Assembly: GCA_003506895.1 (NCBI GenBank) | Contig: DNXO01000020.1 | Location: forward strand, 203,906-267,905 | DNA: 64,000 bases | Reading direction: 5' to 3' | Source of the DNA: Acetobacteraceae bacterium | Lineage (GTDB): Bacteria; Pseudomonadota; Alphaproteobacteria; Acetobacterales; Acetobacteraceae | Shown here: positions 16,812-24,859 of the stretch, piece after piece | Position numbering within the stretch: position 1 is the first letter of the stretch | Layout of the letters: the number at the start of each line of letters is the position of its first letter | The notes under the pieces: generated by a model | Databases searched by the model: none | The model's input: the letters and a program-made list of their open reading frames with translations, nothing else | What the model was told of the DNA's origin: nothing | Translations under genes and position numbers: made by a program

Positions 16812-17180
16812 ATGGGCAACGTCCAGCCCGGTCCGACAGCCTTGCGTGGATTATCATTCAGCATCGCCGACCTGATCCTGATCGGGAGCTGGTCCGAGGC
16901 GATCGGCGTGCGGATGGCCGTCCGACTGGATCATGGCTCCGACACCGAGGAGTTCGAGGAAGTCCTCGCCTTTCACACCAAAGCGGGGCATCCATGCCGC
17001 TTCATCATGTGGCGTGACGAGGACGCAGTGCATGTGCAGCCGCTGATCGGCCGAACACGGCGTTATGAGTCGGCGGCCGCGGCGCTCGCCGGGCTGGCGC
17101 CACGACAGATTGTCGTCGTGACGGATGTCAAGGCAACACGCTGGCCCGACCTTGGGTCAACCGGTGCCGGGCCGGATTGA
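16812..17180 (+). CDS. Conserved-looking protein of unknown function, 122 aa
   Basis: Not recognised. It is a soluble 122-residue protein starting MGNVQPGPTALRGLSFSIAD, preceded by AAAGAGGATATC, a good ribosome-binding site. An upstream TTG would add seven residues. The predicted content is mixed alpha/beta with acidic runs (DTEEFEEV) and no signal peptide or cysteine cluster. Its stop codon abuts that of the convergent molybdenum hydroxylase gene with no spacer. About 200 bases of non-coding sequence precede it, enough for its own promoter. Confidence 0.6.
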   Translation: MGNVQPGPTALRGLSFSIADLILIGSWSEAIGVRMAVRLDHGSDTEEFEEVLAFHTKAGHPCRFIMWRDEDAVHVQPLIGRTRRYESAAAALAGLAPRQIVVVTDVKATRWPDLGSTGAGPD

Positions 17181-19469
17181 TCAGCCGGTCCTACGGCCCA
17201 TTGCCTGCCAGACCCGGAACGCCGATGCGGGGCCATCCAACGCGGTGACCCCGACAGCATCCGCGATGGCGTTGGCGATGGCGGGGAACAATGCGATGGC
17301 CCCGGCCTCGCCACAGCCCTTCACCCCAACAGGGTTCGTGATGCAGCGGGTGCCTGAAAAAGCCAGGTCGAAACTGGGAAGATCGCTGGCGCGCGGCATG
17401 GCATAATCCATGAAAGAGCCGCTGATCGGCTGACCCGACTGAGGGTCATAGACCGCGTGTTCCAACAGCGCCTGCCCGGCACCCTGGGCGATCGCGCCAT
17501 GCGCCTGGCCGGCCGCGATCATCGGATTCACGATAATGCCGTAGTCATCCACCGCCGTGAGGCGCTCAAGGCTGACGGCGCCGGTTTCGGGATCGACTTC
17601 GACCTCGGCGATGTGGGTGCCGTTGGGAAAGGTCATCGCGTCCCGCGTCCAGCGGTGATAGGTGTCGAGCGCACCGGGGTTTTCTCGCGCCAGCCGCAAC
17701 AAGGCGATCGTGCGGTCGGTGCCGGTGACGCGGAACATTCCGTCCTGGAACACGATATCGGCCTCCGCCGCTTCCAGCGACCTGGCGGCCAGGGCTTTGC
17801 CTTTTTCGACGATGATCTCCGACGCGCGCCAGATCGCCGTCCCGCCCATATAGGTCGCCCGGGAACTACCATGGCCGCCGCCCATCGCGATCAGGTCGGT
17901 GTCGCCCTGCTTCAACGCGATCAGCGCGTTGGGGAGACCGAGCCGGTCGGAGAGGATTTGCGGCATGGTCGTCTCGTGGCCCTGGCCGATGGTTTGGGTG
18001 CCGGTGATCAAAGAGACAGACCCGTCGGCTTCAAACCGTATATCGACGTTTTCCGTCGGCAGACCGCCGGTCCCTTTGATATGGCAGGCGAGGCCGATCC
18101 CGCGCCGCTGGCCGTTCGCTTCGCTCCGACGCCGGCGGTCGGAGAAGTTGGCCAGATCGGCGTTTGCTATGGCGGTATCGAAATGACGCTGAAACTCCCC
18201 GCTATCGACGACGAAATTCAACGCATTGGTCATCGGCGTGCGGGTTACGAAGTTGCGGCGGCGTAGATCGATCCGATCGAAACCACATTGGCTCGCGGCA
18301 GCGTCGATCAATCGTTCCATGATGTTGACCGCCTCGCCGAAGCCGGGGCCGCGTGTAACCCCGATCGGTGTGGTGTTGGTCAGCACCGCCCGCACGTGCA
18401 AGGCAATGGCGGGGACGTCATACACCGTGCCTTGCAGATGGGGATATTGGTTGGTCTGCACGCCACCCGATCCACCGGCCATATAGGCACCCAGATTGGC
18501 GACGCTATCCACGTGCAGCGCCAGGAACTTGCCGCCTTCGTCCAACGCCAGCGTCGCCGTCGCGAGGTGATCGCGGGCCTGATGGTCGGACACGAACGTC
18601 TCCGACCGAGTCGCGATCCATTTGACGGGGCGCGCGGTACGGCGTGCGGCCCACAGGATCAGTGCGTGTTCGGCATAAGCGAAGTTCTTCGCGCCAAATC
18701 CGCCGCCGACATCCGGCGCGATGAAACGAACCGCCGGGGGATCGACCCCCAGCACGCCCGCGGCGATATCGCGGTTGCCGTGCAGGTTCTGGCTGGAGAG
18801 ATGCAGCGTGTAGCGGCCGTCGTAGACACCAACCGCGCCACGCGGCTCCATTGGGTTGGTGACGATACGGTGGTTGTTCAACGCGATCGTTACGACGTGC
18901 GCAGCGGTCTTGAGGATATCCGAGACCTCGGCCGTTTGGCCCCATTGCCAGTCGAGGCAGAGGTTGTCCGGCACCGCTTCGGTCAGAATTGGTGCCCCGG
19001 GTTTGGTTGCATCCTCCGCCCGGGTGATCGCCGGCAGCGTGTCGAAATCGATAACGATGCGTTCGGCGGCGTCCAGCGCCTGGTTGCGGGTTTCCGCGAC
19101 GATCAGTGCGATCGGTTCCCCGGCATAGCGAACCGTGCCCTCGGCCAGGACCGGTTGCGGCAGGAAGCGGAACGGCTCGTCTGTTTGGACGTTGGCTTCG
19201 ACAGTTGGCCGCAGCGGGCGCAGGCCATCGGCCGCTGCCTCTTTCGCCGTCAGGATGGCGATGACGCCTTGGGTATTCAGGGCCTCGGCGGTGTCGATCG
19301 CGGCGATCCGGGCATGGGCGTGCGGAGACCGCAGAAAGACCGCATGGGCCACGCCGTCGAAACGCAGATCGTCGAGGTATTGGCCGTGGCCGGTGACGAA
19401 GCGAGTGTCCTCCCGCCGGCGCGGGGTGTCGCCGATAACGGCGCGATCACTGACGGCGCTTTCGGCCAT
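17181..19469 (-). CDS. Xanthine dehydrogenase family molybdopterin-binding subunit
   Basis: Large molybdenum-cofactor subunit (762 residues) of the xanthine/aldehyde/CO dehydrogenase family. Seen are the N-terminal RREDTRFVTGHGQYLDDL, the GGGFGAK cofactor loop (residues about 255-261), and the active-site Glu in GVKGCGEAGAIALFPA (Glu near 721). The loop that distinguishes subfamilies (AYXCSFR in CO dehydrogenase, AYRGAGR in many others) reads GVTRGPGFGEA at about 370-380, so it is not a canonical CoxL. FAD and 2Fe-2S subunits are not adjacent on either side, unlike most operons of this family. The moeA gene for cofactor synthesis is about 40 kb away. Hydroxylation of a carbonyl or heteroaromatic substrate is likely. 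Confidence 0.9.
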   Translation of the reverse strand: MAESAVSDRAVIGDTPRRREDTRFVTGHGQYLDDLRFDGVAHAVFLRSPHAHARIAAIDTAEALNTQGVIAILTAKEAAADGLRPLRPTVEANVQTDEPFRFLPQPVLAEGTVRYAGEPIALIVAETRNQALDAAERIVIDFDTLPAITRAEDATKPGAPILTEAVPDNLCLDWQWGQTAEVSDILKTAAHVVTIALNNHRIVTNPMEPRGAVGVYDGRYTLHLSSQNLHGNRDIAAGVLGVDPPAVRFIAPDVGGGFGAKNFAYAEHALILWAARRTARPVKWIATRSETFVSDHQARDHLATATLALDEGGKFLALHVDSVANLGAYMAGGSGGVQTNQYPHLQGTVYDVPAIALHVRAVLTNTTPIGVTRGPGFGEAVNIMERLIDAAASQCGFDRIDLRRRNFVTRTPMTNALNFVVDSGEFQRHFDTAIANADLANFSDRRRRSEANGQRRGIGLACHIKGTGGLPTENVDIRFEADGSVSLITGTQTIGQGHETTMPQILSDRLGLPNALIALKQGDTDLIAMGGGHGSSRATYMGGTAIWRASEIIVEKGKALAARSLEAAEADIVFQDGMFRVTGTDRTIALLRLARENPGALDTYHRWTRDAMTFPNGTHIAEVEVDPETGAVSLERLTAVDDYGIIVNPMIAAGQAHGAIAQGAGQALLEHAVYDPQSGQPISGSFMDYAMPRASDLPSFDLAFSGTRCITNPVGVKGCGEAGAIALFPAIANAIADAVGVTALDGPASAFRVWQAMGRRTG

Positions 19470-19547
19470 GGGCAGCGGTTCCTTGGGTTTCCAGACACCC
19501 AGTTTGGGCCGAGTGACGGAAGGCCGGCAAGGGCGCCGGTTCGCGGG

Positions 19548-20396
19548 TCATGCGACAAATCCCTGACCTTGAACCGCCAACGTCGTCAAATCCGACGTTG
19601 ACCCTGTCGAACTCGATGCGTTTGCGTTGTTGGCGATCAGGTATTGTTCAGCGAGATTTTCGACAAACTTGGGGTCTTGTAGTTGCTTGACGTCCAGCCG
19701 TGAACTGATCGCCTGTGTCTGCGCACTCATATCCTGGAAGGCGATCTGCGGAGGGATGCCCAAGGCGGTTGTCACGACGGTTCGTACCGTCATGTTGCCA
19801 AGGATCTGATCCACGGAGGTGATGCTCGCGGCTTGCGCCTTAAACGCCAATGCGTTGGAGAGGCCCGGCGTCACGCTGTCCTGACTGCTTTCCCATGTCG
19901 CCTGTGCATAGGCATTGGCAATCGAGGCGATCGCGGTGGGATTCTGAATCGCCGACAGGCCGTTGGCAGCGAAATTGTAGGTCGTTGCCATGGTTTGCCA
20001 ACGCGTGTCGGTCAGCTTGTTCACTAGGGAATTCGGGTCGTTGAGGTTCGATGTCAGCGCCTGGGTCGCCAGCGCGGTGTAGCCGATCTGGTCCTGCATG
20101 CCATTCGCTGTCAGCAGGACATTCATCACCGCCGGGTTCGACAATAGCTGCGTCACGCTTTTCGCGCCGTTTACCGCCTGGGTGAACGCCTTGATCGCCT
20201 GCTGAACCTGTGGCTGGGCGGCGGTTACCTTGACCTGTTGTGTTTCGTTGCTCTCCGCTGATTGCAGCGCCTGTACTGGTGATTGCCCGGTGGAACCGGC
20301 GGACTGTCCTCCGCCATAGAGCGCGGCCAGTATCGGGTCGGTGGCGCCAACCGAACTGCTAAATAGCGAGGTCAGGTAGTTGTATGATCCACTCAC
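19548..20396 (-). CDS. DUF1217 domain protein (flagellum-associated family)
   Basis: A 282-residue protein beginning SGSYNYLTSLFSSSVGATDP after a GTG. GGAGGCGCGACCG directly upstream decides this start over a longer frame. It matches the DUF1217 pattern: repeated helical segments with VMNVLLTANGMQDQIGYTAL and VRTVVTTALGIPPQIAF, ending KFVENLAEQYLIANNA. Members are frequently found in alphaproteobacterial flagellar loci. It has no signal peptide and is Gln/Ala/Ser-rich, with very few charged residues. There are no flagellar genes in this window, so it is an orphan copy. Confidence 0.75.
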   Translation of the reverse strand: MSGSYNYLTSLFSSSVGATDPILAALYGGGQSAGSTGQSPVQALQSAESNETQQVKVTAAQPQVQQAIKAFTQAVNGAKSVTQLLSNPAVMNVLLTANGMQDQIGYTALATQALTSNLNDPNSLVNKLTDTRWQTMATTYNFAANGLSAIQNPTAIASIANAYAQATWESSQDSVTPGLSNALAFKAQAASITSVDQILGNMTVRTVVTTALGIPPQIAFQDMSAQTQAISSRLDVKQLQDPKFVENLAEQYLIANNANASSSTGSTSDLTTLAVQGQGFVA

Positions 20397-20523
20397 CGGT
20401 CGCGCCTCCGAGCGTCGAATGGCTCCGATAGTGGCGCACAAAGATTAACAACCGATGAACGCGGCGCATTTTCTTCTTCCATCAAGACGCGATACCGTGG
20501 GATCGGCGACAGGAGCGAACCCG

Positions 20524-21123
20524 ATGGATGAACAGCGTCCCTTCTACCACGATGGTATGCGGGCCTTGCAGGACCGCTTTGATGGCCGGCGCGTTGCCGA
20601 CGGTCTGGCCGCCAACCGGCGCCGCTGGGATTTCTGGGACGACGATCGCGTGATGATCGAGAACGCACCGTTCTTCTTCATCGCCACATCCTATGGCGAT
20701 TACACCGATTGCAGCCTCCGTTCGGGCATGCCCGGCTTCGTCAAGATCGTCGGGCCGGGAACGATCGAGTTTCCGGAGTATGACGGCAACTCGATGTATC
20801 GGACGTTGGGGAACATCAGCCAAAATCCGAATGTCGGGCTGCTGTTCGTGAAGTTCGACGGCAAGACGGTTCGCATCCGGATCAACGGCCGGGCGACGAT
20901 CCTGGACGATGCCGAGGCGCTGGCCCGTCATCACGCGGCGAAACTCGTCGTGCGGGTGGAATGCGAGATGTTTTCCAACTGCCCGCGATCCGTGCATGAC
21001 CTTCAGACAGGAACCCTGTCACCGTATCTGCCCCGGCCGGGCTATCAGACGCCCGCGCCGGAATGGAAAAGTCGTGACTACATCAAAGATATCCTGCCGG
21101 CGAACGACCCGCACCGTCGCTAG
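20524..21123 (+). CDS. Pyridoxamine 5'-phosphate oxidase-family flavoprotein
   Basis: A 200-residue split-barrel flavoprotein of the PPOX family. The core runs from FFFIATSYGDYTDCSLR through GFVKIVGPGTIEFPEYDGNS, then LGNISQNPNVGLLFVKFDGK and RIRINGRATILDD, the typical strand order for FMN or F420 binding. The ATG at 20524 has CAGGAGCGAACCCG upstream; a longer frame from 20455 lacks such a site. It is not PdxH, because the phosphate-binding residues and context are missing. Such proteins reduce or protect diverse small molecules; the substrate is unknown. It is divergent from the DUF1217 gene. Confidence 0.85.
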   Translation: MDEQRPFYHDGMRALQDRFDGRRVADGLAANRRRWDFWDDDRVMIENAPFFFIATSYGDYTDCSLRSGMPGFVKIVGPGTIEFPEYDGNSMYRTLGNISQNPNVGLLFVKFDGKTVRIRINGRATILDDAEALARHHAAKLVVRVECEMFSNCPRSVHDLQTGTLSPYLPRPGYQTPAPEWKSRDYIKDILPANDPHRR

Positions 21124-21138
21124 TGCGGGCTCGCTCTC

Positions 21139-21912
21139 TTACCGTCCCGGCCAGACCGGCTTGCGCTTTTCAATGAACGAGGCCCGACCCTCGGCCGCGT
21201 CTTCGGTCAACGCCAACGTGCCGATCTGCGACTCCATGAACACGGCCGACTGGTCGAAGTTCAGTTGTTCCGTCACGCGCATCGCATGCTTGCCTTTGCG
21301 AATGGCGGTGGGGCTTTTGTCCAGCAGGCGCGACAGCAGCCAGTCCAGCTTGGTATCCAATTCCGCGGCGGGGACCACGTAGTTCAGCAGGCCGTACTCC
21401 AAGGCCTCAGCCGCGGTGATCGGCTCTCCGGTCAGCGCCATCTCGTACAGCTTCCGTGGAGGAATCAGCCGTTGCAGCACGGCCATGATCTGCATCGGAA
21501 ACAGCCCGATCTTGACTTCCGGCATGCCAAACCTGGCGTTATCGACCGCAATCGCCATGTCGCACATGCCCATCATGCCAAGGCCACCGGCCATTGCATG
21601 CCCGTTGACCCTGGCGATCAACGGCAGGGTCAGGTCGCGGGCCTGCTTCATCAGTTTGACAAAGGGGAAGCCGACTTTCGAATAGTCATATTTGAAACTG
21701 CCGGACCCGGACGAGAGATCGGCACCCGCGCAAAACGCCTTATCACCCGCCCCGGTCAGCACCACTGCTCGGATGTCGGGATCGTTGGTCGCCTGGGTCA
21801 GGCCGGCGGAGATCGCCTCATTGACCGCATCGTTCATCGCGTTGCGACGTTCCTCGCGGTTGATGGTGATCCACAGGACCGGACCGCGTTTTTCGATCAG
21901 AACGTCGCTCAT
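21139..21912 (-). CDS. Enoyl-CoA hydratase/isomerase family protein
   Basis: A crotonase-fold enzyme of 257 residues acting on enoyl-CoA thioesters. The first oxyanion-hole strand is GDKAFCAGADLSSGSG, the second is NGHAMAGGLGMMGMCDMAIA, and the catalytic-Glu region is FGMPEVKIGLFPM. The C-terminal AEGRASFIEKRKPVWPGR is typical of bacterial degradative members. Its ATG overlaps the stop of the HMG-CoA-lyase-like gene by four bases (ATGA), so it is the last gene of a coupled three-gene minus-strand operon. It probably hydrates an alpha,beta-unsaturated CoA ester in that pathway. Confidence 0.9.
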   Translation of the reverse strand: MSDVLIEKRGPVLWITINREERRNAMNDAVNEAISAGLTQATNDPDIRAVVLTGAGDKAFCAGADLSSGSGSFKYDYSKVGFPFVKLMKQARDLTLPLIARVNGHAMAGGLGMMGMCDMAIAVDNARFGMPEVKIGLFPMQIMAVLQRLIPPRKLYEMALTGEPITAAEALEYGLLNYVVPAAELDTKLDWLLSRLLDKSPTAIRKGKHAMRVTEQLNFDQSAVFMESQIGTLALTEDAAEGRASFIEKRKPVWPGR

Positions 21913-22865
21913 GCGTTTGCTCCCTGACGGTATTTCGTGAGACTGCCGCCGCGCATCACTTTGCCGGGCAGCGGATGGCCGACAATCTCCTCAGCCATGT
22001 GCGCGCATTCGATCAGGGCATCCAGGTCGATGCCGGTCGAGATGCCCATTTCCTCGCACATGAACACAAGGTCCTCGGTGCAGATATTGCCAGCAGCACC
22101 CTTGTGGCCGGCGAACGGGCAGCCGCCGAGGCCGGCGCAGGAACTGTCGAAACTGTCGATGCCCATCTGCAGGCCCATCAGCGCGTTGGCCAGACCGGTG
22201 CCGCGGGTATCGTGCAAGTGCAGGCCCAGGCGAAGGTCCGGCCACTTCTCCCGCACCACGCCGACGACCCGTTGGACCGAGGCCGGGGACCCCCAACCGA
22301 CCGTGTCCGCCAACCGGACGCGGTCCAGTTTGACATCGAACTCGCTGGCCAGGTCGAGCAGTGAGCCGACGCAGTCGCGAACGGTTTCCGGCGCGATGGC
22401 GCCTTCGAAGTTGCAGCCGAAACAGGTCATCACGATCGCGGATTCCACCGGAATCCCGTGCTCGCGGAAGAAAGCCAGTTGCCTGCGCTGCTCGACCAGC
22501 GTTTCCGCGTTGTCCTTGTTGGTGTTGCGGATGGAGAACGTGTTGGACGCGCTCATTTGCATCAGGCCGGTGATCTTCAGCGGCGATTTCACGGCCTGTT
22601 CGTAGCCACGCAGGTTCAGCGCCAGCGCGGTGTAGTCCACGCCAGGGCGCTGATGGATCGCCTGCGCCACCTCCATCGCATCGGCCATCCCGGGCACGCG
22701 GCGTGCATCCACGAACGAAACGCACTGGATATCGTGCAGGCCGGTTTGTCCGAGGGCTTCGCAGAAGCGAACCTTGTCGGCGGTGCCGATCGGTCCGGGC
22801 TCAATCTGGAAGCCCTCGCGGGGACCTTCCTCGTGAATATCTACCCGCTTTGGCAGGTCGGTCAT
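21909..22865 (-). CDS. Hydroxymethylglutaryl-CoA lyase-like enzyme
   Basis: A 318-residue DRE-TIM metallolyase. The N-terminal EEGPREGFQIEPG replaces the usual DGLQNE region, LGLHLHDTRGTGLANALMGL carries the metal-binding HxH, and DSSCAGLGGCPFAGHKGAAG is close to the HMG-CoA lyase signature. This type cleaves 3-hydroxy-3-methylglutaryl-CoA or related 3-hydroxyacyl-CoAs into acetyl-CoA plus a ketone or keto-acid. A strong GGAGGAGGAAACAACGCC precedes the ATG. It lies 27 bases after a periplasmic-binding-like gene and overlaps the crotonase gene by four bases. Substitution of the N-terminal motif (EEGPRE) means another substrate is possible. Confidence 0.85.
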   Translation of the reverse strand: MTDLPKRVDIHEEGPREGFQIEPGPIGTADKVRFCEALGQTGLHDIQCVSFVDARRVPGMADAMEVAQAIHQRPGVDYTALALNLRGYEQAVKSPLKITGLMQMSASNTFSIRNTNKDNAETLVEQRRQLAFFREHGIPVESAIVMTCFGCNFEGAIAPETVRDCVGSLLDLASEFDVKLDRVRLADTVGWGSPASVQRVVGVVREKWPDLRLGLHLHDTRGTGLANALMGLQMGIDSFDSSCAGLGGCPFAGHKGAAGNICTEDLVFMCEEMGISTGIDLDALIECAHMAEEIVGHPLPGKVMRGGSLTKYRQGANA

Positions 22866-22892
22866 GGCGTTGTTTCCTCCTCCAACGGTCGT

Positions 22893-23783
22893 TTAGGCGG
22901 CAAATACCTCATCGACCTCATAAGCCCGGGGCACCAAACCCTGTTCGGCGGCATACCGCAAACACAGTTCAATCCCGGTGCGGTTCGCCTCCAGCCCATA
23001 GGGCAGGGGATCCGGCCCCACAATTGGGATAAACCTTGCCTCCGCGCTGGGTTCCGTTGCGGCTGCCTTGGCCGCGACGAAAAGCCGCATCAGTTCCGCC
23101 GGCAGCCAGGGATGCGCCGCCAGCAGCTCGGTCTTCACACACAACAGATGATTGACCGGATACGCCCCGGTCTTCCGGAACCAGGAAGCCGCTGCCTCCA
23201 TCGGATTCGCAATGACCGGCCGCACCGCTGCCGGGTCGATCCCATTGAACGCGATCCCAGCGTCGATTTCTCCCGCCAGCAGCATTGCCTTCAGGTCCTG
23301 TCCCGGTGCAATTCGCACCACGTTCGGGGGATCGACGTATTCCTGGACATGGGCGTCTTCCTCGGTCACCCAGGTGATGTCGCGGTGATCGACGCCGTAC
23401 TCGTCCCGCAGGATGCCACGCACCCAAATCCCGGTGGTCTGGGAGAACGCCCGGACCCCGATCCGCTTGCCGCGCAGATCCGCCGGCCCTTGGATCGGGG
23501 ACCCAACCGGGCAGATCAACGCCGCGTGGTGGAACCCGCGCATCACCACGATCGGCAGCGCCTTGATCGGCTTTCCGAACGCATGCGCCTGCGCCAGTGT
23601 CGTCAACGCGATCTCGCACAAGTCGAAATCCAGCGTCCTCACCATCCGCCGGAACGCTCGGGTAATCACCGGCACCTCCTCGAAGTCGAAGCGGATGCGC
23701 GGCGAGGCCACAGTCCCGTCCTTGATCGCCTTGACGTGGGGGTAGTTCGCGAACGCGGTGCGCAGCGTGATCGTGTCGGTCAT
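22893..23783 (-). CDS. PBP2-fold protein of the 4,5-dihydroxyphthalate decarboxylase group
   Basis: A 296-residue protein without a signal peptide, resembling the cytosolic PBP2-like family whose name comes from phthalate decarboxylase (Pht5). Supporting segments are FDFEEVPVITRAFRRMVRT, LPIVVMRGFHHAALICPVGS, LRGKRIGVRAFSQTTGIWVR and LLAGEIDAGIAFNG. The fold is that of solute-binding proteins, but members lack export signals and several are reported as decarboxylases. It is the first gene of a unit with the HMG-CoA-lyase-like and crotonase genes. An enzymatic role on an aromatic or dicarboxylic acid is plausible; the specific reaction is not assignable. Confidence 0.75.
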   Translation of the reverse strand: MTDTITLRTAFANYPHVKAIKDGTVASPRIRFDFEEVPVITRAFRRMVRTLDFDLCEIALTTLAQAHAFGKPIKALPIVVMRGFHHAALICPVGSPIQGPADLRGKRIGVRAFSQTTGIWVRGILRDEYGVDHRDITWVTEEDAHVQEYVDPPNVVRIAPGQDLKAMLLAGEIDAGIAFNGIDPAAVRPVIANPMEAAASWFRKTGAYPVNHLLCVKTELLAAHPWLPAELMRLFVAAKAAATEPSAEARFIPIVGPDPLPYGLEANRTGIELCLRYAAEQGLVPRAYEVDEVFAA

Positions 23784-23887
23784 GGTCGTCGCCCCTTTTG
23801 GCCGCCGATCCTACAGCCGGCCGCCCAAGTTGACACGCCCCCCAACCCCCGGCTTGCTGCCTTCAAATCAAACGCCGCGAGGAAACC

Positions 23888-24838
23888 ATGCAAATCGGCT
23901 TCAATCTGCCCATCAGTGGCCCGATGGCCACCGCCGAGGTCATGGGCAACATCGCCCAACTCGGGGAGTCGCTGGGATTCGACTACCTGACCCTGACGGA
24001 TCACGTCGCCCTGCCGGACACCAACACACCCGGCTATCCGTATTCCACCAGCGGTTCGTTCTACACGCCCGACCCCGGCAACCGCGTCGAGCAATTGACC
24101 ACCGCCGCTTGGGTTGCCGCCAAGACCAGCAAGGTCCGCATCGTCTTGGCGGTCATGGTCGTGCCGCACCGGCCGGCGGTGCTGGCCGCGAAGATGCTGG
24201 CGACGATCGACGTACTGTCCGGCGGCCGCCTTGTCGTGGGGATCGGCGCCGGGTGGTTGCAGGTTGAACTGGAAACCGTCGGCACCACCCCGTTCGCCGA
24301 ACGTGGCGCTGTCACCGATGAGTTCATGGATGCGATGCGAACCATCTGGACGCAGGAACGCCCGGTGTTTCACGGCACATACACCCACATCGACGGCCTG
24401 TTGACCGACCCGAAGCCGGTACAGAAGCCGCATCCGCCGATTTGGGTCGGCGGCGAGACGGGTCCGTCGATGCGCCGAGCGGCTCGCATTGGCGACGCCT
24501 GGTATCCGATCGGCAGCAACAACGCGAACCTGCTGGATACGCTGCCGCGCCTGACGGCCGGTATCGCCAAGATCCGCCAGATGACGCGGGCCGCCGGCCG
24601 CGACCCCGCCAAGATGGGCGTTGTTTACCGCGTCAAGCGCCACGGCATGCTGGCCCCGGCGGCGACCGACGGCAACCGCAAGCTGTTCACCGGCTCCGTT
24701 GCGGACACGATCGAGGATATCGCCGCGCTGAAGGACATCGGCGTGACCGCGATCGACTTCGACTTTGAGGGCCGGGACGCGGACAAGTCCGCTGCGGATA
24801 TGAAAAAATTCCACAATGAGGTCTTGTCTAGGATTTAG
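23888..24838 (+). CDS. LLM class flavin-dependent oxidoreductase
   Basis: A bacterial-luciferase-like TIM barrel of 316 residues of the F420/FMN type. Visible are MQIGFNLPISGPMATAEV, the loop LGFDYLTLTDHVALPD, VLSGGRLVVGIGAGWLQVEL, and the hallmark PKPVQKPHPPIWVGGETGPS. Members use reduced flavin or F420 for oxidation or reduction of diverse compounds. It is divergent from the PBP2/HMG-CoA-lyase operon, with about 100 bases between, and is followed after 21 bases by a TPR-glycosyltransferase with no obvious functional link. This is the first of three such enzymes in the window. Confidence 0.88.
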   Translation: MQIGFNLPISGPMATAEVMGNIAQLGESLGFDYLTLTDHVALPDTNTPGYPYSTSGSFYTPDPGNRVEQLTTAAWVAAKTSKVRIVLAVMVVPHRPAVLAAKMLATIDVLSGGRLVVGIGAGWLQVELETVGTTPFAERGAVTDEFMDAMRTIWTQERPVFHGTYTHIDGLLTDPKPVQKPHPPIWVGGETGPSMRRAARIGDAWYPIGSNNANLLDTLPRLTAGIAKIRQMTRAAGRDPAKMGVVYRVKRHGMLAPAATDGNRKLFTGSVADTIEDIAALKDIGVTAIDFDFEGRDADKSAADMKKFHNEVLSRI

Positions 24839-24859
24839 GTCAACACAACCTGCGGCGGT

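Noticed and set aside
18288..19601. A 437-codon plus-strand open frame opposite the molybdenum hydroxylase
   Set aside because: The hydroxylase reading is unmistakable on the minus strand; the opposite frame is a composition shadow.
22458..23990. A 510-codon plus-strand open frame antisense to the HMG-CoA-lyase and PBP2-like genes
   Set aside because: It runs across two conserved genes on the other strand and its translation has no recognisable domain.
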